A stretch of 64,000 bases of DNA, taken from Doryteuthis pealeii. Its lineage: Eukaryota > Mollusca > Cephalopoda > Myopsida > Loliginidae. This document shows positions 47,291-60,775 of this stretch, piece by piece. The stretch lies in NCBI GenBank assembly GCA_023376005.1, contig CM042141.1, forward strand, positions 91,850,018 through 91,914,017. The letters run 5' to 3'. How positions within the stretch are numbered: position 1 is the stretch's first letter; every line of letters begins with the position of its first letter. A program made the translations under genes and the position numbers. A model generated the notes under the pieces. That model saw nothing but the letters and a program-made list of their open reading frames with translations, did not search any database and was not told where the DNA came from.

Positions 47291-48904
47291 ATCAAAATGT
47301 GAACTTAAACGTGGAAAGGTATGAATCCAACTATTCTCCCTCCAGCTATGGCTAAATAGTAGGGCAGACCGGACTCTTTAAATCTTTGTCTACTTTAGGG
47401 AGATCACAGCGACTCTTCTACTACTGTAATCCTACTGTAAACCGCTGACGGTGACTCTGGCACGTGTCACTTGCTTATATTGAACAATCACTGTGTACAC
47501 TCCTGCCATTTTTTTTTTGTCTGAGGTGAATAGATAGCGTATTTTGAAATATCCCACCATACAGGTAAAAAAAAAAATACCAAGAAAATTTGGTACAGCC
47601 GTGGGTGAATTTTGGTAGGCAAAAAGTTAACCTTGGTATGGCAACCACTGTAGGAGAAGGAAAACTTTGAATTCAAACCTGTTAAACTCCGTTTAAGAAA
47701 TAGACCTTATGTCACGTCCTGTTCATGCGGAGGGGTTGGGTAAATACATATAAAAGGTGCTAAAGTTTTCTGGTTATTTTCCCAGTTTTTCTGTTTTCAT
47801 ATTTGTCCTTCATCCATCGGGGGTATCGGAATCTCCTCAAAACGGACAAAAGGCGCCCAGTCACCGTGAAAATATTAACCTACCCTCTAAAGCCCCACTT
47901 TTCTTAATGCCAATATTTAGATTAAAAAAAAAGTAAATTTAAGGGTAGACCATGAATTCAGGGGCATCTTTTTTTTTTTACCATAGTCTACCGGACAGAC
48001 CTCAGCGTTGTAATCTTAAGGGAATAAACTTATCAATGGTTGGTTGGTTGATTGATTTTAACGGCATATCAACCCGTTTGGGGTTATGTCATGCCTAGCG
48101 ATTAGGAAGTAATATATGTTGTGTATCTATATTTACACTTTTGTAGTAATTGGTTTTAACAATGTGTTAGCATCATTGGGGATCATGTTGTATGGTATTG
48201 GTTAGGTTCATGTCTATATTCTATGATATAATTATATATAACTTATCAAATCCTATACTGAAATATGCTGGTGATTTTGTTGAGTATTTAACGATATTTG
48301 TATTTAAGAGTAACAATAAAAAAAAGACTTAAAACAGTCTACTTTTGCAGTTCTGAGGTTAAAAAAGTGTATAACTAAATCACCAAGCAACAACTTTAAA
48401 TTCATACAAAATCAATTAATGCTGTCCTTTAATTAAAAAAAAAACCTTCTAAATGAATTAACGTATTAAGTTATGTTTTCCTTAGAGTTTTATTTTTATT
48501 AAAAGTATTAATCCCAGTTCAGATATTAAAAATATATACATTGGTCTTCATTTCATATTCCACTAACATCTGTCTGGTAGATTATGATAAAAAATTACGC
48601 CCCTGAATTTACAGCCTACTCATTTAAGATAGTAAAGAAAAAACAAAACAAACAAACAAAAAACGCTGAATATTAATGTTCCCTACTTCCGTACTTGATA
48701 TATTTAATTTCATACCAAAAAAAAAAAAAAAACATCCTGATCAAGCGATCACACTTCCCTCTCCCATGTTTATTTTGTTTTATCTTATATTATCATTACC
48801 AAAGAAAACAAGTTCAGTTCCGGTGGAGGCTATCTCTCAGAGCAGACGGCCTTGACCCGCACTACTTGAACCTCTCCAAACGTTGACCTTTTAGGTTCAT
48901 TTAA

Positions 48905-49213
48905 GTGACATCTTGCTCAACTACCGTGACGTCTGTCCGTTAAACTCGGGGAAGTCCACACTTTTTACGCCTGCCTTTGTTTTGTTTGGCTGTGTCGGGA
49001 TCAAAGTTTTGTTTACAGAGATGGTCAAGTGAAGGGAAGAGCGGAAACAGACAGATAAGTGCAAAAATGAAGTGAAATAAAGACGAGAAAAATCATCAGT
49101 TAATTTTTTAGAGAGTTCACTTGTCGGTATAGCTTGGTGGTTGAGGGCAAAGAAATAGACCGCGAAATATAAAGGTCTAACGATGGTGACTTATCTGTGA
49201 TATTCGGTATTAC
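48905..49213 (+). mobile_element. Roughly 310-bp SINE-like repeat, interrupted by a Helitron-like element
   Basis: Near-identical inverse of 24597-24905. It stops at GGTATTACA, where the Helitron-like element starts at 49215; similarity to the flank of the other copy resumes after 49749 (TGATT.TAAAA.GAC). Confidence 0.75.
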
Positions 49214-49214
49214 A

Positions 49215-49749
49215 TCTTATCACTATGGAGATTATGGAACTATCTTTCTGTAACCAAAACTACGTCACCACTGACGTCCCAATTTCTTTAGTTATTTAAG
49301 TTATATTCTCAACGATTATGAAATAGTCATAACTTAATCTTAATTAGCATCTTATTTATTAACAATGCCTCTATTAAAGTCTACCTGAGTTAGATTTGCC
49401 GCAAAACTGACAATATCATTAATGCATTTAAAATACTGAAATATGTGTTATGTATCTCTAAGAAATAAAGATTGACATTGTATATGGTGGGAGTAATTTG
49501 CATAATGATGTTAACAAAACTGGGTTTTATAAATAATTATTTGCTTTTACTGATTTCTAATCCTATCATGTTATTTTCAAACGTATTAAAACCAATCCTA
49601 TATGTAATTCAATATAGAAATTCATTAAAATAATATTAAAATAAGTGTAATATGTTTTTTAATATTTCTTTACTCTTTCTAATTCAATATAATATTTTAT
49701 TACATTAAAACATTAATACTTGTGTACAGGGGGTGCATATTTTTGCTCG
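49215..49749 (+). mobile_element. Non-autonomous Helitron-like element, inserted in a repeat
   Basis: It starts TCTTATCACTATGGAGATTATG after A. It ends AATACTTGTGTACAGGGGGTGCATATTTTTG region with CTCG where CTAA is expected, so the 3' hairpin is decayed. The body aligns with 44043-44578 (inverse). Confidence 0.7.
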
Positions 49750-49817
49750 TGATTGTAAAAGACAAATATTAAGTGGAATTAAAAATAGTGATCTTTCAAG
49801 TAAATTACATCCCACAG

Positions 49818-49818
<1 letters not shown>

Positions 49819-49869
<51 letters not shown>

Positions 49870-50234
49870 TTCATTTATAAAACATCTAAGCCACACCCCA
49901 TCCAAAGTATAAGCCTCGCCTCCTCATTTAAATAAACTATCCCTGTCCATCTCAAACTAAGACACCAACCCTTCCCCCCAAAAAATTGATAGATTTAAAA
50001 GCGATATTACTTTGGGAAATTCTCAGTAAGAGTCATGTTCTTGTGATTACCTGAAGATGCCGTAGTAATACGGTTGAAATAAATTATTGTAATGAAGCAA
50101 GTTTAAAGTGTTTTCCTTCATTTATTGAATATCTTGCTCTGTCCTTACATTCACTGGCACTAGGCACATTGAGCTCTCCTTACGGTCTACCCACATCAGC
50201 TTGATTAAACCACACATGGAAAGATCCTAACTAC

Positions 50235-50316
<82 letters not shown>
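49819..50316. repeat. AT and AT/GT microsatellites
   Basis: (AT)n 49819-49867; (AT)n(GT)n 50237-50316. Between them a CTGAAGATGCCGTAGTAATACGG stem with TGAAAT (50047-50080) resembles the hammerhead-like family without a good stem I. Confidence 0.8.
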
Positions 50317-50317
<1 letters not shown>

Positions 50318-51059
50318 TACATTATTAGGGTTGCTTGGATAATTAAGGTTCGAAAAAAGAATGAGTTTCAGTAAAAATAATTTGTAGGTGAAGAAGAAGG
50401 AAAGGAATATATTGAAAAATATTTTGAAACAAAGAATTTATTTGGAATGCAGTTTTTTAAAATTGTCTGTTGAAATTCCAAATCAGAGGAGTTCGGGTGG
50501 AATATTTTCGAGAGAATTATAAACATTCTGACGTGTGGAATGTCTTATTGTTTGGCTAAAATTCCAGTGCATACAATGGAATTAAAATATGATGTAAGAA
50601 AATAATCAGCTGATTATGGGTAATTATAAAAGAAGGGGTGAGTTGTCGAAGAAAGAAAAGAAGAGTCAGCGAAGTCAGACACGAAGGGTCGATAGAAGCA
50701 AACATGACACTGGCTTGATTAGCCTATTCGAAAAAGCATCTTTTCTTTCTTTTCCTCTCGCAAAACTGACAACTGACAGTGCGAGTGTCACAATCTTACT
50801 GTATCGAATTAAGCGATTCTGTTATTGTAACATTCTTTCTATCTCTATTTGATTCAGCTATTTTTAGATTATCACGGCAAAAATAAACATTGTTGACAAA
50901 AAAAATCCAGTTTTGTTTTTAATCAACACGGGTTACTACGGACTTAATTGAAGATAGGTTTTTCACGCAAGAGGAAACGAGCTCACATATATAAGAATGA
51001 AAAGGCCTATAACGTCACATATATACATATATATATATGTATTGGTTTAGTCGTTGGTT

Positions 51060-51065
51060 TTGAAG

Positions 51066-51124
<59 letters not shown>

Positions 51125-51306
51125 GAAAGGAAGTGAATCCGACTGTATGTAGTATATTAAGAAAAATGAAAAAACACAGGTTTAAATGGGTTAAGTGGTG
51201 AGTTTATTGGCCGACGCTGATTAATAGATTAATAGATCGAAACACTGCAGCGTCGGCCAATAAACTCACCACTTAACCCATTTAAACCTGTGTTTTTTCA
51301 TTTTTC

Positions 51307-51352
<46 letters not shown>
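51060..51352. mobile_element. Foldback with AAGTGAATCCGAC end, relative of 40944-41335
   Basis: After (AT)n(GT)n 51069-51121: GAAGTGAATCCGACTGTATG, arm TTAAGAAAAATGAAAAAACAC...GGCCGACGCTG (51151-51220), inverse arm 51248-51310. The hammerhead core has lost part of CTGANGA. (AT)n 51311-51352. Confidence 0.8.
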
Positions 51353-51357
<5 letters not shown>

Positions 51358-52279
51358 AAACTATTTACAAACAAGAAATCCTCATATAAACTTGTCTTAG
51401 CTTAACTTTTAAGACCTATAAACTTATCCCTAAGACTCAATCGTCAGTCATTTCGGTTACATTTATTTTAATTTTATTCGCTGTTAGATTATTAAAATAG
51501 TTTTTCTAATTTTGATGAATTTTATTTTGTTCTTTAAAAATTGAATAAACTTATTCAATTAATTCAATTAATTAAATAATCTAAGTTTTACAAACGATAA
51601 ATAAACAGCAGTGGAATTCAACTTTTCTAGGAATCAGTTTTCTCTTTACATCCATAATTTTGTTTTTAAATAAGAAAAATATGCGACTGATAATTTTTAT
51701 TATCGTCATTTTCCAAATATTTGCAAACGGAAATTTGACTATCATCATATTTTTCATTACTTGCATATTTCAGCCTTTAATAATAACATCTGTAGGATTA
51801 GTTTCTCGCACACATTTAAAAGAAATATGTACAATTCAAAAAAATCCATCTTAATCTAATTTCAGTCTCCCTGACGGTGGGGCTTAGAATACGCCCACCG
51901 CATCCCTTGTATCACCCCTCACCTAAAAAAATAAATAAAAATAAAAAAAAATAAATAAAAAAAATAAATAAAAAAAGAAAGAAAGAAAGAAAGAAATGGG
52001 TGTCCTGTGTATGACACTAAACTGCATCACATTTTGGTAGTAAACGATAAAATATGCCGATGACGTCATTCTCTCTTAAACATTCTGGTCCCTGATTGGC
52101 TGAATTTAAATGCATTCTGAATGCTTCTAAACGCTTTGTCTTTTCATTAGTATATAGTGGCGAGGGTTTGTTTTGAATCACTAGGAAAAGTGGAGTCACT
52201 CCTTCGTTTCCATTACGCCCAGGTCCACTCTGACTGAAAGTGATAGTATCTGTTTATAGGACAGATAGATCTGTGGGAA

Positions 52280-52680
52280 AATTATTAGTATATATTAGTA
52301 TTAGTGTATAGTATATATTACTATTAGTATTAGTAAACTTGAAACCATATAATGTGTGAAAATTATTCGTATTAGATTGAAATACTTGAAGCAATATAAT
52401 TATGTACAAATTATAAGTATTAGAAAGGAATACTTGAAACCATATAAGTGGGTAAAATTATTAGTATGTGATTATTTCAGAGCATATAGTTGTGGACACA
52501 TTATAAGTATTAGATAGAAATACTTGAAACCATATAAATCTTAATAAATAGTTCGAGATAGAAAGAGTTGAAACCAGATAATTGTGTGCAAATGATTTAT
52601 ATTGAGAATAGTTACTTGACGCTATGATTGTTTTCAAAGGATTATTATCAATATTTACTTGAAACTATATAATTGCACGG
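52280..52680. repeat. Tandem repeat with ATACTTGAAACCATATAA
   Basis: There are about six diverged units of 55-70 bp with ACTTGAAACCATATAATTGTG and TTATTAGTATTAGA. They follow a CCAA-family fragment (52010-52270), the same order as at 19215-19580. Confidence 0.7.
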
Positions 52681-52804
52681 CATGTCTTGTTCGTCTTACT
52701 TGGATGGTTTGTTTGATAGGAGGTAAGTGGCCGTACAGATGATTTTGCCGGGTGCTGCTTTCCGGATTTGTTCAAGACAGCGCACAGCTTCCAAGCGTAG
52801 ATTA

Positions 52805-53030
52805 TATTTGGACATGCTGGATACTTACATGATAAGCGAATCCAGAAAACTGGCACAAGAGGAATGCCAGAGTAGTTATGACTAAGTGGAAAAGTTGATG
52901 CACTGTGAATTGTACAAGAAATTAAAATATGGTCATGCTAGCAAATTGTATATGCACAAACCAGAATCCCTCTAAGAGAATGAGATATAAAATTCTCTGA
53001 GACTTTGAAATACAAATGGATCCCAAATCC
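52805..53030 (+). mobile_element. Non-LTR retrotransposon fragment
   Basis: AAGCGAATCCAGAAAACTGGC through GCACAAACCAGAATCCCTC matches the KPESVLENE-type block of the family at 34490-34675. Frames are broken. Confidence 0.6.
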
Positions 53031-53640
53031 TAGCCATCTCTGTCGGTTGTGGCAGTAGAATATACCGACTCCACTTCTGCAAGGGGTTGAGAACGGAATG
53101 TGGGCTAGAGCTGTAAGATACGCTAACTACACCCCTGCTGAGGCATGTCGGCTGGGGCAGTAGAATACACCAACTGCACCTCTGCAGAGTGGTAAAATCT
53201 CTCCAATGGGGCTGCTTGTTGGGCGTTGGTGGCGACCCGTGATGATTTAGGACGGAATCCTGGTGGCTGGAACAGTCCCTCACATGCAACACTCCGTTGG
53301 CGTTTACTTTGGCTAGACGTGTGGTCGAAGAGGCCCCCTCCGATCAATCGGTTGGTCACGTCAAGCTTTACCACCTATAGGATTGTCCCACCCCTATTAC
53401 CCTCATGACAAACTCTTTATAATATATGTGCTAGAAGGCGGTGGTTGAGGGTCTTATTGACCTAGAGTAGTTGTACTTGTTCGGGTCCCATATATGGATT
53501 AAATAGATTAAAAAATGAGTATTAAAATGAGTTTGAAAAAAAAATTGAATACCCAACAAGAATGAATAAAAGAAAATGTCTTCGGCATAAACTAACCTAA
53601 CAAGGGTTGACATGCCGTAAAAACCAACCAACCAACCAAG
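53030..53640 (+). mobile_element. Near-complete CCAA-tailed repeat, 5' block duplicated
   Basis: It follows the 18140-18775 order. The GGCAGTAGAATATACCGACTC block occurs twice (53040 and 53157). It ends GGTTGACATGCCGTAAAAACC and (CCAA)n to 53638. Confidence 0.75.
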
Positions 53641-53729
53641 TATATCGTATCCCTAAGACCAGACCTTGTATCAATTAACAAGAAATAAAGAATTTGCTTT
53701 CAAGTATATTTTGAAAGACAGGAATGCAT

Positions 53730-54235
53730 GCCTTTCCCAAGGGAATTAGTGTGAAGTGAAACACAAACAGCCTTGTCCAGGACTTGATCTCAGATATCCG
53801 ATTTCATTTCTTACGACGATAACCGTTGCACAAGCCCATCTATATGGTATCTGGTATCTATTTACCCAGCCAGTTCGCCATGAGTAGAATTTGACACTAG
53901 GAGGATCGAACTCGCCATTCATTAGTAATAGATCTGCGAGACTATCTTACTAACCATTTATATCTCGATATGATGTCAAGTATATCCTATCTAATACTCA
54001 TCAGGGTGACCTAAAGTCGGTACTAGCCAGACAGCGAAGGAGTATATCCCCTTTTCAGTAGAGCTAGACCAAGGAGATTATTTTTAGCGTCTAAAGTGGA
54101 GCGCCACACCAACCAACAGCTCCTTACTTTACCGCACAGATCCCTGTGCTACTCATACACTGAGTTTGCGGGGGCCGGTATCGACCCTGGAACCTTGTGG
54201 TTACTAGTGGAATGCTCTACCGATTAAGCTAGAGA
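53730..54235 (-). mobile_element. Two tRNA-derived SINEs side by side
   Basis: 53730-53980 is the GTAATGGTTAGC-type SINE (inverse of 17671-17920). 53998-54235 is the TTTAGCTCAG-type SINE, with the head at 54180-54235. Confidence 0.75.
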
Positions 54236-55082
54236 ATTTGTAAACAGATCTATTTAGCGCAAAGATGAGACCCTGTCAGAGTGAACATGAAAGTAATAGT
54301 AATGAAAGGGTTATTTAACTTCTCCAGAGATCCCGAACTTGAACCTCCATGCAGAATCCAGTTTACTATCAAGTCAAGGATACTAAAATTGATAAGTTAA
54401 ATAAAATACTAAACGAATTAAAATCTATCGGTCGTTGACATTTTTATGGTTCTATTTTTCGAGGTTTGCAATTACAATTTGACACGTCTATATCGGCTTA
54501 CAGTTTTGAAAAAGACATAAAATATAATTTAATATAAAAATATGAGTAGAAAAAATGTGTCGTTCGGAATGAATTAACAACATAATTATTACTTTAAAAT
54601 TTTGTTGCAGACGTTCTTTTCCTCAAGTGACAGGGCTAAGACTTCCACCCAGAGAGGTGTTATAGTTATGACACAAAACTGCATTTGTAGTAAGGCTCTG
54701 GGGAGTGTGGAGTACCCGTTCATTGCCATTACTCTCAGGTCTACCCGGACCTGGACTGGTAGTACCGGTTAGGGTCCCATCTATGGGTCGAATATATCTG
54801 TTTCACAAAAAATGTAAATATGAATATACAATGGACGCAATATATATGTTTGCAAATTATCTATGATTTATAGGAATACTTGATATCATATATTCGTGTG
54901 CAAAAAGCTCTTAAAAATTACACAATAATGTAAATATAAACGTATAATATACGATATAAGCCTAACCTATAGGCATAGAATAACCCTAGAGAGGTTGATG
55001 CGTCAATTAATCATTTATTCGAGAGATTGGTCTTTACATATAATTAGCTTAAAAGCAGCCATATTGAGTGGCTTTTAAGTTG

Positions 55083-55381
55083 GTTATTCCCAAATTTATT
55101 CACAAGTTATGAAAATTGGTCTCGTTCAAAATAATTCATCTAAAAAAGACACGTAAAACAAACAAACAAACAAACAAAAAATGTCGAAAACTATCACTAA
55201 TTAAAATTTGATTATGCATAATTTCAAAATTGGGGGTCCGGATTTAGGCCGGAATGTTTTCAATTAGTGTACAGAGTCGGCCTGATTCCAAAATGGTATG
55301 ATATGTTGGGCTACGGCCTCAAGGAGTATAGTGGAAAAAATGTTGAAAAAATGTGACACACTGACATCGCATTATTAGAGT
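55083..55381 (+). repeat. Dispersed roughly 270-bp repeat, second copy at 62037-62281
   Basis: ATTCCCAAATTTATTCACAAG, CTGATTCCAAAATGGTATGAT, GGGCTACGGCCTC..GGAGTA, ACACTGACAT, ATTATTAGAG are in the same order in both copies. Not recognised as any named family. Confidence 0.65.
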
Positions 55382-55766
55382 TAGAATTAGAAAGTTTACA
55401 AGTCTTATACATTTGGCATAACTGATTTTGTCAAGGGATTCAGAACAAATGGTATTTTAATGGCATATCAACCCATCTAGGGTGATTTTATACTTAGAGT
55501 TTGGGGATTTCGTATATTATACGCTTATATTTACATTTTTGCGTAATTTCTTAAAAGTTTTTTTTGCACACGGTTATATGATATCAAGTATTCCTATATA
55601 ATATAAATAATTTCCAAACATATTTTATTTGAGTCATAGACCGGAAATGAGGAGGATTGTGGGAGCATGATCGGAGTGACGATATGTACGAAAAACTAGG
55701 GAAAGAGAGTGTCGAGAACATTTTTTAATCAGAAGCGAACCGCTAATTGTGAGCACAGAGAAACAG

Positions 55767-57200
<1,434 letters not shown>

Positions 57201-57664
57201 GAGAGAGGGACGTCAAAAAAGAAGGAAAATAAGTCTTCTTTTTTTCTAATTAAAATTTTCTTTCAAAAAACAAAAAGAAATTTAGAGCCTCTGGAGTGTG
57301 TGTGTGTGGAGCGGGGAGGCGATGGTTTTGGTCTTTGGACTCTGAAATATGTACATAAATAATTTCATAAATAAATAAACATACGCATAAATGTCGTACA
57401 GATGGGAATAATAAGCGCGGAGGAACTCAGAATTAAGCGCATAATCTTTCACGCACCAAACATTGAAGTCCTCGTACATGTAGGTCGACTCATACACGCA
57501 GAAACATCGCACGAATGTCTTGTGGTGGAGCCAGTTGGCACTTCAGCAAAAAACAAAAAAAACGCGGGAAGTGATCGAATTTGGGTGCGGAGAGACCAAA
57601 TGCAGTATTCATTTCTGTAAATGTAAAAGTTTCAATATATTGCAACGTAAAGAAATACATACGA

Positions 57665-57668
<4 letters not shown>

Positions 57669-57726
<58 letters not shown>

Positions 57727-57968
57727 CATGGTGTAAATTATTCCTCATGCATTTATGCACTACCACCTCATCCACACCCACCCCGCATGGATCGGGTACC
57801 CAAAATGGAACGAATGAGATGAACATTTAATCATATTCATTTCCTATTTTAGTTTATCAAAAAATATACAAAATGAATTTTTATTATATATAAAAAATAA
57901 ATAAACAAGAAAACAAATTTCTCCCCCAAAATTTTCTAAAGCTTTCTCGTCACATTTACGAATTATAT

Positions 57969-58021
<53 letters not shown>
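57669..58021. repeat. AT microsatellites
   Basis: (AT)n 57669-57721 and 57962-58021. Confidence 0.95.
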
Positions 58022-58022
<1 letters not shown>

Positions 58023-58045
58023 CAATGGTAATATTATGGTTTTAC

Positions 58046-58089
58046 ACTCATAACTTGAAGTTTCATGGTAATCCAATCATCAGATGAGT
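58046..58089 (-). ncRNA. Hammerhead-ribozyme-like motif (left arm)
   Basis: On the minus strand: stem I ACTCAT/ATGAGT (6 bp, 58084-58089 with 58046-58051), CTGATGA, a U-U mismatch then TGG/CCA stem II, GAAAC, stem III AC/GT, GUU. Confidence 0.5.
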
Positions 58090-58198
58090 TCAATGGTTGA
58101 GATTTTAAAAACCAGTAATTTAAAAAATTAATTAAAGAATTACTGGTTTTTAAAATCTCAACCATTTCACGACTGGTTTTTAAGATCTCAACCATTGA

Positions 58199-58242
58199 AC
58201 TCATCTGATGATTGGATTACCATGAAACTTCATGTTATGAGT
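58199..58242 (+). ncRNA. Hammerhead-ribozyme-like motif (right arm)
   Basis: Stem I ACTCAT (58199-58204)/ATGAGT (58237-58242), CTGATGA 58205-58211, U-U mismatch then TGG/CCA, GAAAC 58224-58228, loop TTCAT, GUU 58234-58236. Confidence 0.55.
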
Positions 58243-58336
58243 GTAAAACCATAATATTACCATTGATTATAAATCTGCTCTGCTTTATTAGCATTGAGCA
58301 CTTTTTCATGCCAATACTTTTCTCATTTTTTCATTC

Positions 58337-58406
<70 letters not shown>

Positions 58407-58444
58407 GAAAATTTGCTCTTTTGGAGCATTGTTAAGTAAAGTAT

Positions 58445-58695
58445 ATTATTGTTTATATTTTTTTGAAGGCAATTACAATGCGTATATCGTATAAAATTCG
58501 ATAATTATGAAAATAATCAAGACCAGTAAACTCGGCAAATAACGCTGATGAGACTTATTAAAGTTGAAACAGCTGTACGGTGTTCCACGTCGCGAGCGTT
58601 ATTTGCCGAGTTTACTTGTCAGGATTATTTTCAATAATTATCGAATTTTATACGATATACGCATTGTAATTGCCTTAAAAATATAAACAATAATA
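58445..58695. mobile_element. Foldback with AAGGCAATTACAATGCG arms and hammerhead core
   Basis: The outer arms 58446-58516 and 58622-58695 and the inner arms 58525-58546 and 58595-58616 (22 bp, perfect) are inverted. The homologous copy at 22092-22387 is more decayed. Confidence 0.8.
58543..58580 (+). ncRNA. Hammerhead-like core
   Basis: CTGATGA 58545-58551, stem II GACTT/AAGTT with loop ATTA (58552-58565), GAAA 58566-58569, stem III AC/GT, GUA 58575-58577. Only CG/CG (2 bp) of stem I pairs close to the core. Confidence 0.5.
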
Positions 58696-58747
58696 TAGAG
58701 CACTATCTGCTTAGAAATATATATTATCTACAAAATATTATATATAT

Positions 58748-58992
58748 ACTAGCTAAAGTACCCGGTCCATGACCGACCTAAAAAAAATTTAGGAAAACCA
58801 GAGGGTGAGTGGGGAGAAAATAAGAGGAAAATGATTTATCAAATTAAAAAAAAAATCGCCAAGAATTGTCTAATGAATAAACGGTCGAAATAAACGTTAA
58901 AGTTCGAGACGCCACTAATAGGAATGAATTAAAGTAATTTCTAAAGTTAAAAAAGTTAATAGATGAGTAACAGAAATATCAAGATAAGTATA

Positions 58993-59049
<57 letters not shown>

Positions 59050-59706
59050 CGAAAGATCATTTATCTTAACGGTTTTTAGTAAAAAAAAAAGAAAGATAAA
59101 AAAGGGAAGTGGTGACTTAATTTGTAAAAATCTGTCTATTTATTTATTATTAGAATTATATTCTTTATTAAATAACAAATTTTCTTTAAACACTAAACAA
59201 ACATAAAGATTAACTTAACATTTCGTATATAAACACTGTTTATATACGAAATGTTAAGTTAAGCTTCTTCATATAAGTTATTCAACTAACTCGTATTTTT
59301 ACTTTTAAAATTTTGTTATTGTTATTGTTATACATTTACTTGTTATTGTAATTTAAAAAACTTTTTATAGAGAGTTGTTTGTTTAGCATTAAAACATTGT
59401 AAAATTACAGTAGATTGTATTTCACATTTAAATGTTAAGCTAAGTGTTACTAATATAAAAATGTAAAGATAAATAAACTTTCGATAACTATATGTATGTA
59501 TTTATTTAGATATTTCTTTATTCTTTTACTGTTTGTTTACTTATTTACGAAATGTAAGTTAAGCTTCTTTAAATAAGTTATATAACTTAACTACCTCGTA
59601 TTTTTTAACTTTTTTTTTCTCTAAAACTCTTTTGTACATACAAAAAAAAAATGAAATACTGATTATCTTTTATAGTCGGGTCATGGACCGGGTACTTTTG
59701 CTAGTT
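58748..59706. mobile_element. Element with roughly 30-bp terminal inverted repeats
   Basis: CTAGCTAAAGTACCCGGTCC (58750) and its inverse GGACCGGGTACTTTTGCTAG (59684-59703) form the ends. Inside is a palindrome at 59218-59260 (CATTTCGTATATAAACACTG) whose half recurs at 59550-59590. No transposase frame. The ends resemble Helentron/foldback termini; class unresolved. Confidence 0.65.
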
Positions 59707-60203
59707 AATAATAAAAACAAAGTTGAGTTATTATTAATCGTTAAATTAAATGTTTTCGTTTATTATTTTTATTCACTTCGCTGTAAAAAATAATTAAATC
59801 GATAAAACCACATACAAATTACATATTTAGAAAGATTATTTTATTTTCTTTCTAACCAAATAAATATTTCTAAGATTAGACCGGTGATACGCGAAAAATT
59901 CCGAGCTGAAATGATTAGGGCACAAATTTGTCAACTTCAAATTATCAGCAGCGGCGCCATTTTACTGTTGATACAGGCAGCAGCCAGCGGAAATGTTTTT
60001 ATTAGCAGCAGCAGCCATGTCACGATTATTGCAAATCGTTTGATTTTTGTTTAATTAATTAATTATATCCCTTAATCAGTAAAAATCAATAACCAAATTT
60101 AGCGTATTTTTTAGTTAGAAGGATATTAATGTGTATGCAAGATTTTGAATCCGAGTGACCTCTCGTTTTGGAGTTATAGGTCGACACGTACATATCAAAC
60201 ATC

Positions 60204-60266
<63 letters not shown>
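60204..60266. repeat. AT microsatellite in the intron, about 100 bp before the last exon
   Basis: (AT)n 60210-60266, ending about 100 bases upstream of the acceptor. Confidence 0.95.
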
Positions 60267-60269
<3 letters not shown>

Positions 60270-60369
60270 CACATTACCTTGTAATATATTTTGTCACTTT
60301 CATTTGAATTATTCTTCTAAATTTGATTGTTCTTTATATCTGACTTGTATCATTTATTTCTTCTTGCAG

Positions 60370-60417
60370 GGTAAAGGAATCATGAAGACTTATTGGGTGC
60401 TGGGAAAAACTAAATAA
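60370..60417 (+). CDS. Receptor-type guanylate cyclase, terminal coding exon with stop
   Basis: This is the last coding exon of the same guanylate cyclase gene. A strong acceptor (T-rich tract ending TTCTTGCAG, 60361-60369) precedes codons for GKGIMKTYWVLGKTK and a TAA stop at 60415-60417. KGKG.M.TYWLLG is the standard C-terminal strand of metazoan guanylate cyclase catalytic domains, so the protein ends only a few residues after the domain, as in NPR-type receptors. Exon A at 2357-2448 ends with ...VTVK in phase 0, and this exon starts with a whole codon, so the join reads VTVK then GKG, exactly the family junction. The continuous reading frame that starts at 60145 is intron plus an AT repeat, not real upstream coding sequence. 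Confidence 0.9.
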   Translation, partial: GKGIMKTYWVLGKTK

Positions 60418-60775
60418 CAATCATTCGGTGAAAGAAGAAGAAAAGAAAATGAAGACAGCAAAAACGCAATGGCCATCAAATTACCCGTTTCTTTAGATAA
60501 CCGATTATTTAATTGTCCTTGAACTTCTTTGGAATTTTCAAACCAAATCGTATTGGGTTACATGGTATCAGTTTATGTCTAGAATCTTAAATGGTGTCTG
60601 GCTGGTTGAAAATTGGCATCTTAGTCGCTCTTTTAAATCTACCTTTTTTGTTTCTTAATGAGTAAAATTTTCTTTCAGCCGCGGACATTACAGTCATTTA
60701 TCATTTGAAAGTTAAACACACAGAGAAAAACACAGACAAAAACACAAACAAATAAATAAGTACACACCAACATTA
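60418..60775 (+). other. Probable 3' UTR of the guanylate cyclase gene
   Basis: The sequence after the TAA stop at 60415-60417 is free of the window's repeat families until a SINE begins at about 60776. A canonical AATAAA at 60751-60756 is the first plausible polyadenylation signal, about 335 bases past the stop. The transcript end is inferred. A later AATAAA near 61508 lies inside a repeat and is less likely. Confidence 0.45.

Larger units (their letters stand above)
58021..58268. mobile_element. Near-perfect palindrome with a hammerhead in each arm
   Basis: AATCAATGGTAATATTATGG (58020-58039) and its inverse at 58249-58268 bound the palindrome. The arms match almost base for base over about 100 bp, with one inner block (CTCAACCATT) duplicated on the right. 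Confidence 0.85.

Noticed and set aside
60145..60369. In-frame extension upstream of the last cyclase exon
   Set aside because: It translates an AT microsatellite and intron. The acceptor at 60361-60369 and family alignment place the exon start at 60370.
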